Origin: Roseivirga sp. UBA6061
Lineage (GTDB): Bacteria > Bacteroidota > Bacteroidia > Cytophagales > Cyclobacteriaceae
Assembly (NCBI GenBank): GCA_002427745.1
Contig: DIYF01000178.1
Coordinates: forward strand, 1-21,074
Direction of reading: 5' to 3'
DNA length: 21,074 nt
Every line of letters begins with the position of its first letter. Position 1 is the first letter of the stretch. The notes beneath the pieces were generated by a model. That model made no database searches, was not told the origin of the DNA, and saw only the letters and a list, made by a program, of their open reading frames with translations. The translations under genes and the position numbers were made by a program. Below are positions 15,205 to 21,074 of the stretch, in pieces.

Positions 15205-16527
15205 TTAGAGATCAGAGACCTGGGTATCCTGAGACAGGGAGTTCTTTTCCTTTTTGAACCAGTAATAGAAAGGAATGCCCAGCAGTATTATACCTGCTCC
15301 CAAAAGTGAAGGCTTTGGAGCCGAGTAGATGGCATTGCCCAGGATAAACAGGCTTACCAGCACAAATAGCCCATAGAAGATCGTTTGACCACGCGTTAGC
15401 TTAAACGAAGAGCTGGTGAGCAGAGAAAGAATAGACATTCCTGAGAAGAGGATAATGCTGAAGCCGGTGTAAATGAGGATATCTTCAAAGGTGCCCGTCA
15501 TGACCAAAAGAATGCTCCAGAGGCTTTGTGCCAGAATGGCGATAGCCGGAGTATTGAATCGTGAGTGAAGCTTTTCGACCTGCCTGGGGAAAAGTCCGTC
15601 CCTGGCCATAGCGAAGTAAATACGTGGTCCGGCCATAATCATGGCACTTACACTGCTCAACAGGGCCAGCAGAATAATCAGGGTGATTACCAGCGAGCCT
15701 GTTTCTCCCAATAGCCGGTAGGCCATATCAAAGCCTACTTCCAGCGAGCTGGACATGGTACTAAGTCCAAGTATTTTTACAAACAGGAAATTTAACAGCA
15801 GGTAAATTATCACCACGGCAGAAGTGCCCAGAATGAGAGATTTATGAAGGTTTTTGTCCGGATTTTTGATTTCCTCAGCAACATAAACCGCAGCATTCCA
15901 TCCGCTGTAAGTGAAGAGCACAGGTACCAGGGCCAGCAGAAAAGCTGAACCTTTTACCGGAGCAGTTCGGGGCACTTCAATCGGGGTGCTGTCTTTTACC
16001 AGCCCAAGTATCACTAAGCCTACAATGGCCACAATGGCAAGGCCTCCCAGCCAGTAGTGAAAGCGACTGCCGGCTTTTACCGAAACAATATGAATCAGGG
16101 CAACACCGAGGATCAGCACAATGGCCAGGAATGGCTGGGTGGGAATGCCCGGAAGATAATCTCCCATGCTAGGTAAGGCTCTTTTCAGATAAAAGGCAAA
16201 GCCTACTGCTGAAGCGGCAATAGCTCCGGAAAAACCTGCCACAAAACTCGTCCAGCCACTGAGAAAACCGGCCAGGGGGCCAAAGCTTTTCTTAAGGTAG
16301 ATGTACTCACCTCCCGCCCTGGGATATGCAGCGGAGAGTTTTGCATATCCGTGAGCACCGATAAAGGCAAAGACTCCACCGATCAGCCAGGCAGTAAGGA
16401 ACAGCCATCGGTCAGATACAGAAGCTGCCACGATACCAGGTGTAGTAAAAATACCTACACCGACTACATTGGAAAAGATGAGAATGGCACCATCCAGTGG
16501 CCCCAGTTTCTTTGATAAGGTTCCCAA
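15205..16527 (-). CDS. APC-family amino-acid permease, TTG start
   Basis: The protein has 440 residues and about twelve hydrophobic segments. It begins with the APC signature region LGPLDGAILIFSNVVGVGIF (9-28), where GVGIF is the unwound part of helix 1 that contacts the amino group of the substrate. YPRAGGEYIYLKKSFG and YSGWNAAVYVAEEIKNP are further family blocks. It is an inner-membrane amino-acid or polyamine transporter; specificity is not evident. The only start that keeps the conserved N-terminus is TTG at 16527: no in-frame ATG exists upstream before a stop, and none exists inside until well past helix 1. It begins 1 bp after the stop of the preceding methyltransferase gene, so translational coupling is likely. 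Confidence 0.92.
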   Translation of the reverse strand: MGTLSKKLGPLDGAILIFSNVVGVGIFTTPGIVAASVSDRWLFLTAWLIGGVFAFIGAHGYAKLSAAYPRAGGEYIYLKKSFGPLAGFLSGWTSFVAGFSGAIAASAVGFAFYLKRALPSMGDYLPGIPTQPFLAIVLILGVALIHIVSVKAGSRFHYWLGGLAIVAIVGLVILGLVKDSTPIEVPRTAPVKGSAFLLALVPVLFTYSGWNAAVYVAEEIKNPDKNLHKSLILGTSAVVIIYLLLNFLFVKILGLSTMSSSLEVGFDMAYRLLGETGSLVITLIILLALLSSVSAMIMAGPRIYFAMARDGLFPRQVEKLHSRFNTPAIAILAQSLWSILLVMTGTFEDILIYTGFSIILFSGMSILSLLTSSSFKLTRGQTIFYGLFVLVSLFILGNAIYSAPKPSLLGAGIILLGIPFYYWFKKEKNSLSQDTQVSDL

Positions 16528-16528
16528 A

Positions 16529-17179
16529 TTATAACTGCGGTCGGGTGGCTACCAGGAGCCAGATGCGTTTGTCTTTTTTGTTTTCCCATCTGCCGAAATC
16601 GGGTATTTCAGACTGGATGGTAAAGCCCGCATCGGAGAGTTCCTGTCGGGCATACTTGATTCCGAGGTCATGAGAGCGAGTCTGCTCTTTGCGGGTATGA
16701 TCCTTGCGGAAGTCGTCAATTTCTTCAATCATCACCAGTCTGCCTCCGGGTTTCAGGGCACTTTTGACATGTCCCAGGATGGTCATATAATCCTGCATTT
16801 CGTGATAGGCATCCATGATGATAATGGCATCGAGGCTATTGGCTGTCAGCTTAGGGTTATCATAATCACCCAATACGGTTTCTACATTGTTAATTCCTCT
16901 GCGTTTCATGTGTTTGCTGAGGTTGCGCAGTTTATACTTCTCTACATCGACTGCATATACTTTTCCATTGATACCTACAGCCTTTGCCAGGTGCAGGGTC
17001 ATATAGCCCTCATGACTTCCCAGGTCAGCCACTACATCTCCCTTGTCTGCCGACAGGGCCTCCAGAATACCATCAACATCCATCCATTTGTCGCGCTTTT
17101 TCCATTCATCTTCGGTATACTGGCCAAAAGAGAGTTGATGAATAAATACTGCAGTAAGAATTAAAAAGTACCTTTTCAT
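16529..17179 (-). CDS. Exported class I SAM-dependent methyltransferase (paralogue 1)
   Basis: The protein has 216 residues from the ATG at 17179; the longer frame to 17218 only reads into the upstream gene. Residues 1-19 form a signal peptide (MKRYFLILTAVFIHQLSFG, then Q). The mature part is a Rossmann methyltransferase. Motif I is written VADLGSHEGYMT (50-61), D79 ends strand 2 (VYAVDVE), GDYD lies at 105-108, MDAYHEM at 122-128 and LKPGGRLVM at 142-150. Motif I has SHEG in place of the usual CGTG, a change shared with the next paralogue. A methyltransferase with a clear export signal is odd because SAM is a cytoplasmic cofactor. It is preceded by the second paralogue with a 2-bp gap and followed by the APC transporter with a 1-bp gap. 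Confidence 0.85.
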   Translation of the reverse strand: MKRYFLILTAVFIHQLSFGQYTEDEWKKRDKWMDVDGILEALSADKGDVVADLGSHEGYMTLHLAKAVGINGKVYAVDVEKYKLRNLSKHMKRRGINNVETVLGDYDNPKLTANSLDAIIIMDAYHEMQDYMTILGHVKSALKPGGRLVMIEEIDDFRKDHTRKEQTRSHDLGIKYARQELSDAGFTIQSEIPDFGRWENKKDKRIWLLVATRPQL

Positions 17180-17181
17180 GT

Positions 17182-17844
17182 CTAGTTGTTTGGAATTGCC
17201 TCTGCAATGAGTAACCACATTTTATCGTGTTTTTTCCGGGTCCGGTCTATAAACGGATCTTCCTGCCTGAGTATCCTGAACCCGGCTTGTTTCAGGTCGT
17301 CAATCACATACTTAATATCGATTTCATGTTTGCCTTCCTGGCGGCTTCGCGACCAACCTCTGCGCTCATCTCCGATCGGTTCCATGATCACAAGTTTGCC
17401 ACCTGATTTCAACGCTTTTTTAATGTGCCGCAGTATATCCTCATAGTCATCCATTTCGTGGTAAGCATCCATGATAAAAGCTATATCCAGGGAGGCGGCA
17501 GGCAGTTTAGGATCATCATAGTCCCCTAAAATCGTCTCTATGTTTCCCACCTTACGGTCTTTAATAAGTTCGTCCAGCACCCCGAGCTGGTTGCGACTTA
17601 CATCCACGGCATAGACTTTACCTGTCTCACCCACCTGATCAGAAAACTTAAAGGTCATATAGCCCTGGTGCGAGCCGATATCAGCAATGTGCTGGCCCTT
17701 ATTCAGTCCAATGGCCTCCAGTATCTCAGGTACTTTTTGCCATTTGTCTCTGGCGGCCCAGGTGTCCTGAGTATAGATGTTTTGTGCAAAGGAAGTAAGG
17801 GAGAAGGTGGTAATAAGCAAACCGAAAAAGAAAGACCTTGTCAT
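17182..17844 (-). CDS. Exported class I SAM-dependent methyltransferase (paralogue 2)
   Basis: The protein has 220 residues. The signal peptide (1-20) ends TSFAQ. After a short RDKWQKVPEIL helix shared with paralogue 1, motif I reads IADIGSHQGYMT (53-64). D81 ends strand 2, GDYDDPKL lies at 107-114, and MDAYHEMDDY at 125-134. It is closest to paralogue 1, and the two probably arose by tandem duplication. It heads a run of three tightly packed genes (2-bp and 1-bp gaps). The 142-bp gap upstream could hold its own promoter, although I see no clear motif there. Substrate unknown; export inferred from the signal peptide. Confidence 0.87.
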   Translation of the reverse strand: MTRSFFFGLLITTFSLTSFAQNIYTQDTWAARDKWQKVPEILEAIGLNKGQHIADIGSHQGYMTFKFSDQVGETGKVYAVDVSRNQLGVLDELIKDRKVGNIETILGDYDDPKLPAASLDIAFIMDAYHEMDDYEDILRHIKKALKSGGKLVIMEPIGDERRGWSRSRQEGKHEIDIKYVIDDLKQAGFRILRQEDPFIDRTRKKHDKMWLLIAEAIPNN

Positions 17845-17986
17845 AAAAATGGCTTTGGTCTGGGTTTACGTGAAATGAACTAGCCGGTTCATTTTCAGAG
17901 GGTTGGGTGTGGTTATTTGGGACGAAAAAGCCGTTTACATCGACTAATAACTGCTATTATAGTTCAGAGAGAGGGCTGTCCGAAAG

Positions 17987-18697
17987 TCAGTTTTTGGTGG
18001 CAATCACCACAAACCAGTTGGTCTTTCGGGTAGCTTCTGCCTTCTCGTTTTCTATGTATTTGTCTTTGGCCTCAGTAATACGGAAGCCTGTGGAGGTCAG
18101 TTCGTCTTCGACAAAGCTCCTGCGGATAAATTCATTTTTTACGAGCTTCTTACGACTTACTTTATCACTGTCCATCTTATCGGAAACTTTGTCAATGACG
18201 AAGATTTTTCCACCCGCTTTGAGTGCCTTCATGCATTGTGCCAGTACTGTTTCAATCTCTTCGATTTCATGGTAGGCGTTAAGCACTATAATTTTATCCA
18301 GGCTTGATTCAGCTACTTTCAGATCGTCAGGAGTATTCTGGACAATCTCTAACTGCCCGACATCGGCATAGCGCTTGATGAGCTTGAGTTTGTTCAGCTT
18401 AGCTGCATCTATGTCCAGCGCAATGACTTTGCCATCAGGCCCCACCTGTTCAGCCAGTTTCAGAGAAAAATAGCCGGTACCACAGCCGAGGTCAGCTACT
18501 GTCTCGGCAGGCTGTATGTCCATGAGTTCAAGAAGCAGGGCAGGCTTTTGCCAGTAGTCACGTACCATGAACTCGCTCATCTGCTCATTGACCATGGCAT
18601 CAAAGCGTGTGTTACCGGTTGAACTACCCTGCGCCTGACCAGACAATGGGATCAACAGGAATAGTAAGGGCCCTATGAGATGTTTAGAGAAGCTCAT
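17987..18697 (-). CDS. Exported class I SAM-dependent methyltransferase (paralogue 3)
   Basis: The protein has 236 residues from the ATG at 18697. The frame is open 18 codons further upstream, but that part lies in the PhoH gene and would hide the signal peptide MSFSKHLIGPLLFLLIPLSG (1-20, cleavage near AQ). Unlike its two paralogues, motif I is canonical: VADLGCGTGYFS (67-78). D95 ends strand 2 (ALDID), and LNAYHEIEEI (139-148) matches the MDAYHE block of the others. Its start overlaps the end of the PhoH-like gene by 14 bp, so the two are cotranscribed and probably translationally coupled. It may be the most ancestral of the three because its SAM motif is intact. Function is unknown. Confidence 0.86.
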   Translation of the reverse strand: MSFSKHLIGPLLFLLIPLSGQAQGSSTGNTRFDAMVNEQMSEFMVRDYWQKPALLLELMDIQPAETVADLGCGTGYFSLKLAEQVGPDGKVIALDIDAAKLNKLKLIKRYADVGQLEIVQNTPDDLKVAESSLDKIIVLNAYHEIEEIETVLAQCMKALKAGGKIFVIDKVSDKMDSDKVSRKKLVKNEFIRRSFVEDELTSTGFRITEAKDKYIENEKAEATRKTNWFVVIATKN

Positions 18698-20033
18698 TTG
18701 CCAGATTCGCCAGTTCTGATCTTTCACCTTTTTCCAGGGTGATGTGGGCATAAAGCGGATGATCTTTCACACGGTCTATCAGGTAAGACAAACCATTACT
18801 CTGTGAGTCCAGGTAAGGCGTATCTATCTGATAAATATCTCCGGTGAAGACGATCTTCGTGTTTTCTCCGGCACGGGTTATAATTGTTTTGATCTCGTGT
18901 GGAGTAAGGTTTTGTGCCTCATCTACGATAAAGAAGATATTCGATAAACTTCTGCCCCGTATATAGGCCAGTGGAGTAATCAGCAACTTCTCTTTGTTCA
19001 CCATTTCGGTAATGGCCTTGAACTCCTTGTCTGTTTCCTTATACTGGTTTTGAATAAACTTGAGATTATCCCAGAGGGGCTCCATATAAGGGTTCAGCTT
19101 GGATTTGATATCTCCCGGCAGGTAGCCAATGTCTTTATTGCTCAGGGGTACGATAGGTCTGGCGAGGTATATCTGCTTAAACTCCCTTCTTTGTTCCAGC
19201 GCCCCTGCCAAAGTCAGTAAGGTTTTTCCCGTTCCGGCTACACCCTGAATCGTGATCAGTTTCACATCAGGATTCATAATGGTATGAATAGCAAAGGTCT
19301 GCTCTGCATTGCGTGGCTTTACACCCGAGATAGGTCGTTTGTCCACCTTCTGTATGGTGTCTTCCTGAGAATTGTAGTAGGCCAGTACAGAGTTTTTGTC
19401 ACTCTTTAGAATGAAGTACTGATTCGGATGGGCCTTCTTTCTTTTAAGTACATCTTTGGGACTCAGCGTTCCGTCTTCATACAGGTGATTGATCAGGTCG
19501 GAGTCTACTTTTTCAATCTCAATTTTTCCCTTTCTGAGGGACTGAACATTCTTGATCTTACCTGTTTCATAGTCTTCGGCAGGTAAGCCCATAGATTTGG
19601 CCTTGAGTCTGAGGTTGATGTCCTTGCTGACCAGAATGACTCTGCGCTCGGGATTTTCGTCTTTCAGCCTCAGGGCAGCGTTCAGAATGCGGTGGTCGTT
19701 TTTCTTTTCTCCGAAAACGTCATTGGCATCGAGCTCTTTGCCGGCTCCTGCCTCCATCACTACCTTAAAGCTACCACGGGTTTTACCGTTAAGTGGAATC
19801 CAGTCCTGAAGCGATTTGTCTTTAGCCAGCTTGTCCAGCAGGCGTGTAAATTCCCTGGCCTCAAAGTTTTTGGTGTCATTACCCTTTTTGAACTGATCCA
19901 GCTCCTCAAGAACTGTGATCGGGAGCCCTATATCGTGCTCCTCAAAGTTCATGATGGCATTATGTTCGAATAAAATTACTGAGGTATCTAGTACAAAAAT
20001 CTTCTTTTCACTCTGCTTCGGTGCTCTGGGCAT
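18684..20033 (-). CDS. PIN-PhoH fusion protein (PhoH2-type RNase/ATPase)
   Basis: A cytoplasmic protein of 449 residues. The N-terminal PIN nuclease domain (about 11-150) has KIFVLDTSVI with D16, acidic residues at VLEELDQF (41-48), and ILVSKDINLR with D138. A linker leads to a PhoH-type P-loop ATPase (about 235-449) with Walker A GVAGTGKT (264-271) and Walker B IVDEAQN (D371-E372). Fusions of this type have been described as RNA-unwinding, RNA-cutting enzymes (PhoH2), and a standalone PhoH relative is also common in bacteria. The gene overlaps an exported methyltransferase gene downstream by 14 bp. Upstream, on the minus strand, TTAACA-N16-TATAAT lies about 60 bp before the start and is only a weak promoter candidate in this phylum. 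Confidence 0.94.
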   Translation of the reverse strand: MPRAPKQSEKKIFVLDTSVILFEHNAIMNFEEHDIGLPITVLEELDQFKKGNDTKNFEAREFTRLLDKLAKDKSLQDWIPLNGKTRGSFKVVMEAGAGKELDANDVFGEKKNDHRILNAALRLKDENPERRVILVSKDINLRLKAKSMGLPAEDYETGKIKNVQSLRKGKIEIEKVDSDLINHLYEDGTLSPKDVLKRKKAHPNQYFILKSDKNSVLAYYNSQEDTIQKVDKRPISGVKPRNAEQTFAIHTIMNPDVKLITIQGVAGTGKTLLTLAGALEQRREFKQIYLARPIVPLSNKDIGYLPGDIKSKLNPYMEPLWDNLKFIQNQYKETDKEFKAITEMVNKEKLLITPLAYIRGRSLSNIFFIVDEAQNLTPHEIKTIITRAGENTKIVFTGDIYQIDTPYLDSQSNGLSYLIDRVKDHPLYAHITLEKGERSELANLANELL

Positions 20034-20108
20034 ATCGGGTCTTCACTAGTTATTAGAACGGTTGATTCAAGTTAGCAAATTAATGGATTATACAACGCTG
20101 AGACCGAT

Positions 20109-20127
20109 TGTTAATCTAAAATTAACA
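20109..20127. repeat. Palindrome upstream of the PhoH-like gene
   Basis: TGTTAATCTAAAATTAACA is a perfect 7-bp inverted repeat around 5 bp. It lies about 75 bp before the PhoH start codon, overlapping the TTAACA of a weak promoter-like sequence. It could be an operator; an AT-rich chance dyad is also possible. Confidence 0.4.
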
Positions 20128-20225
20128 GTGTCGGGATGGGCAAATTCCTGTAAATGAAATGATTACCCAAGCCAAGCTTCGGGGAAAAATTTTCGTTTTG
20201 CCGGCTGACGGTTTTTTTGATAATG

Positions 20226-20242
20226 AAAAGCCCTCAAAGGGC
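20226..20242 (-). terminator. Short intrinsic terminator on the minus strand
   Basis: On the minus strand GCCCT-TTG-AGGGC is followed by TTTT (complement of 20226-20229). It is a compact GC stem with a T-run, about 220 bp past the symporter stop codon and after the stronger hairpin at 20393-20434. A transcript that ends here would have to begin in, or read through, the spacer. Confidence 0.6.
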
Positions 20243-20392
20243 AGGCTCTTTTGTCCAGTGTTATCTATGATAGCCTGGCCGCGATCTGCCTGTTTTAGCA
20301 ACCTCTTGAGTAGAGATGTGAATTTGCTCTGGTTGCCGACTGCTATACAATCCGGGAGCCTGATACTTATGGACGTTCAAGGAATTAATAAT
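20243..20392 (-). other. Spacer between two terminators, possible structured RNA
   Basis: This 150-bp stretch lies between the two terminators and has no credible reading frame. It contains an inverted repeat GCAACC/GGTTGC enclosing a second one, AGAG/CTCT, so a bulged hairpin could form. It does not fold as a tRNA, as there is no T-loop consensus. I cannot recognise a known RNA family. The rest of the 20034-20460 spacer holds the PhoH 5' region, where I see nothing further. Confidence 0.3.
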
Positions 20393-20438
20393 AGAAGGGA
20401 TGAATGAGTGTCAGAAACCTCATTCATCCCTTCTTTTT
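20393..20438. terminator. Strong bidirectional hairpin terminator after the symporter gene
   Basis: A perfect 16-bp stem (20393-20408 with 20419-20434) has a 10-nt loop. On the plus strand it is followed by TTTT; on the minus strand by TATTATTAA. It begins 26 bp past the symporter stop codon at 20461, so its main job is probably to end that leftward transcript, though its better T-run faces the other way. Confidence 0.75.
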
Positions 20439-20460
20439 ACATCTCATCAATACTTTGAAG

Positions 20461-21074
20461 TCAGAAGGTGAGCTTTTTCCAGATTCTCACCAGCCCTGCG
20501 GTAGACAGCAATGTGACTACTGCCAGAATGAGTCCGTTATTCAGGTTGCCATAAATGATCATTCCGGTCGCAAAGAGTGCACTGTAAATGATAAAAATAC
20601 CCAGTACTACCGCCATAAAGTCAGCACTGAATTTCCCGGTGCCTGTGGTCAGTTCTGTGCCATTCGCTTTCATTTTTGCTCTGAACTTGTTCCATCCCAT
20701 GCCATAAGGGGCTACCAGGTTATAGAAGCGGGTGAGGGTTTTGTCATCTTCCGGTTTAGTGGTCAGGGTAACGATCAGCCAGGTCAGGGTGGTAATACCT
20801 ACTCCTATCACGAGCTCCCAATGACTCTCCAGTCCTGTAGGGAAGAGTTTAAAGGCCAGTGCCACCACAAAGGAGATTATCATTCCTGAAATCTCACTCC
20901 ATGCATTTACTCTCCACCAGAACCAGCGAAGAATAAAGATAGAGCCCGTACCTGCCCCGATCTGCAACAGTATGTTGAAGGCATCCAGGGCGTTTTCCAG
21001 TACCAGAGCAATAAGCCCGGCAAATAACATCAGGCCTACAGTAGACAACCGACCCACCATTACCTTTTCTTTTT
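20461..21074 (-). CDS. Sodium:solute symporter, C-terminal part (cut by window edge)
   Basis: The frame is open to the window edge, with K-E-K-V before the first visible Met at 21060, so the gene starts outside and 204 codons are seen. Hydrophobic helices alternate with GAGTGSIFILRWFWWRVNAWSEISG (about residues 35-59 counted from that Met), a block I associate with C-terminal helices of SSS-family symporters. A soluble insert (about 100-135, with KPEDDKTLTRFYNLVAPYG) precedes two final helices. It is an inner-membrane sodium-coupled uptake protein; its solute cannot be told from this part. It is followed by a strong hairpin terminator. Confidence 0.82.
   Translation of the reverse strand, partial: KEKVMVGRLSTVGLMLFAGLIALVLENALDAFNILLQIGAGTGSIFILRWFWWRVNAWSEISGMIISFVVALAFKLFPTGLESHWELVIGVGITTLTWLIVTLTTKPEDDKTLTRFYNLVAPYGMGWNKFRAKMKANGTELTTGTGKFSADFMAVVLGIFIIYSALFATGMIIYGNLNNGLILAVVTLLSTAGLVRIWKKLTF

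Noticed and set aside
16670..17164. Plus-strand open frame of 164 codons
   Set aside because: It is antisense to the signal-peptide methyltransferase, which has clear family motifs.
20243..20392. tRNA or other known RNA gene
   Set aside because: There is no T-loop, acceptor pairing or SRP-type tetraloop motif; only generic hairpins were found.
20159..20407. Plus-strand open frame of 82 codons in the spacer before PhoH
   Set aside because: It runs through two hairpins, including a terminator, and ends inside the second; no protein-like pattern is seen.

Overview
The window looks like a chromosomal segment of a Bacteroidota bacterium, probably of the Cytophagales type. The reasons are the large duplicated MacB/FtsX-type permeases, a LytS/LytTR two-component pair, weak or absent Shine-Dalgarno sequences, and a short palindromic repeat (TCCCGATAGCTATCGGGA) of a kind I associate with such genomes. 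No phage, insertion sequence, CRISPR array, rRNA or tRNA is visible. The taxonomic placement is inference from gene style, not from a marker gene.

Left part (1-11260): a sigma-54 controlled envelope module. A divergent pair encodes an NtrC-family sigma-54 activator (8545-9915) and an overlapping histidine kinase with two membrane helices and almost no extracytoplasmic loop (9905-11260). Running the other way are three large ABC permease subunits (5719-8076, 3318-5708, 745-3153) and a small exported or membrane-anchored Glu-rich protein (97-513). No ATPase subunit is present.

The main discovery is the control architecture of this part. Six 17-bp palindromes fit TGTTYC-N5-GRAACA without a single half-site mismatch. 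They form three pairs, and in each pair the centres are exactly 23 bp apart. Each pair sits a nearly constant distance upstream (84-87 and 107-110 bp) of a leftward -24/-12 type promoter. Two of these promoters feed the permease units. The third fires into a 300-bp non-coding leader. A fourth -24/-12 promoter, with only degenerate sites at the expected place, precedes the small acidic protein gene. This predicts a self-contained regulon whose activator is the adjacent NtrC-like protein.

Middle part (11284-15188): a LytS-type kinase and LytTR regulator pair on the minus strand (8-bp overlap), then a plus-strand pair encoding a lipoprotein with SGNH-hydrolase-like motifs and an exported TPR plus beta-propeller protein.

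Right part (15205-21074): a minus-strand array. It starts with a PIN-PhoH fusion ATPase, whose end overlaps the first of three paralogous methyltransferases that all carry signal peptides. The last methyltransferase is followed 1 bp later by an APC-family amino-acid transporter that appears to use a TTG start. At the right edge is the C-terminal part of a sodium:solute symporter. A 427-bp spacer separates it from the PhoH gene and holds two intrinsic terminators with a possible structured RNA between them.
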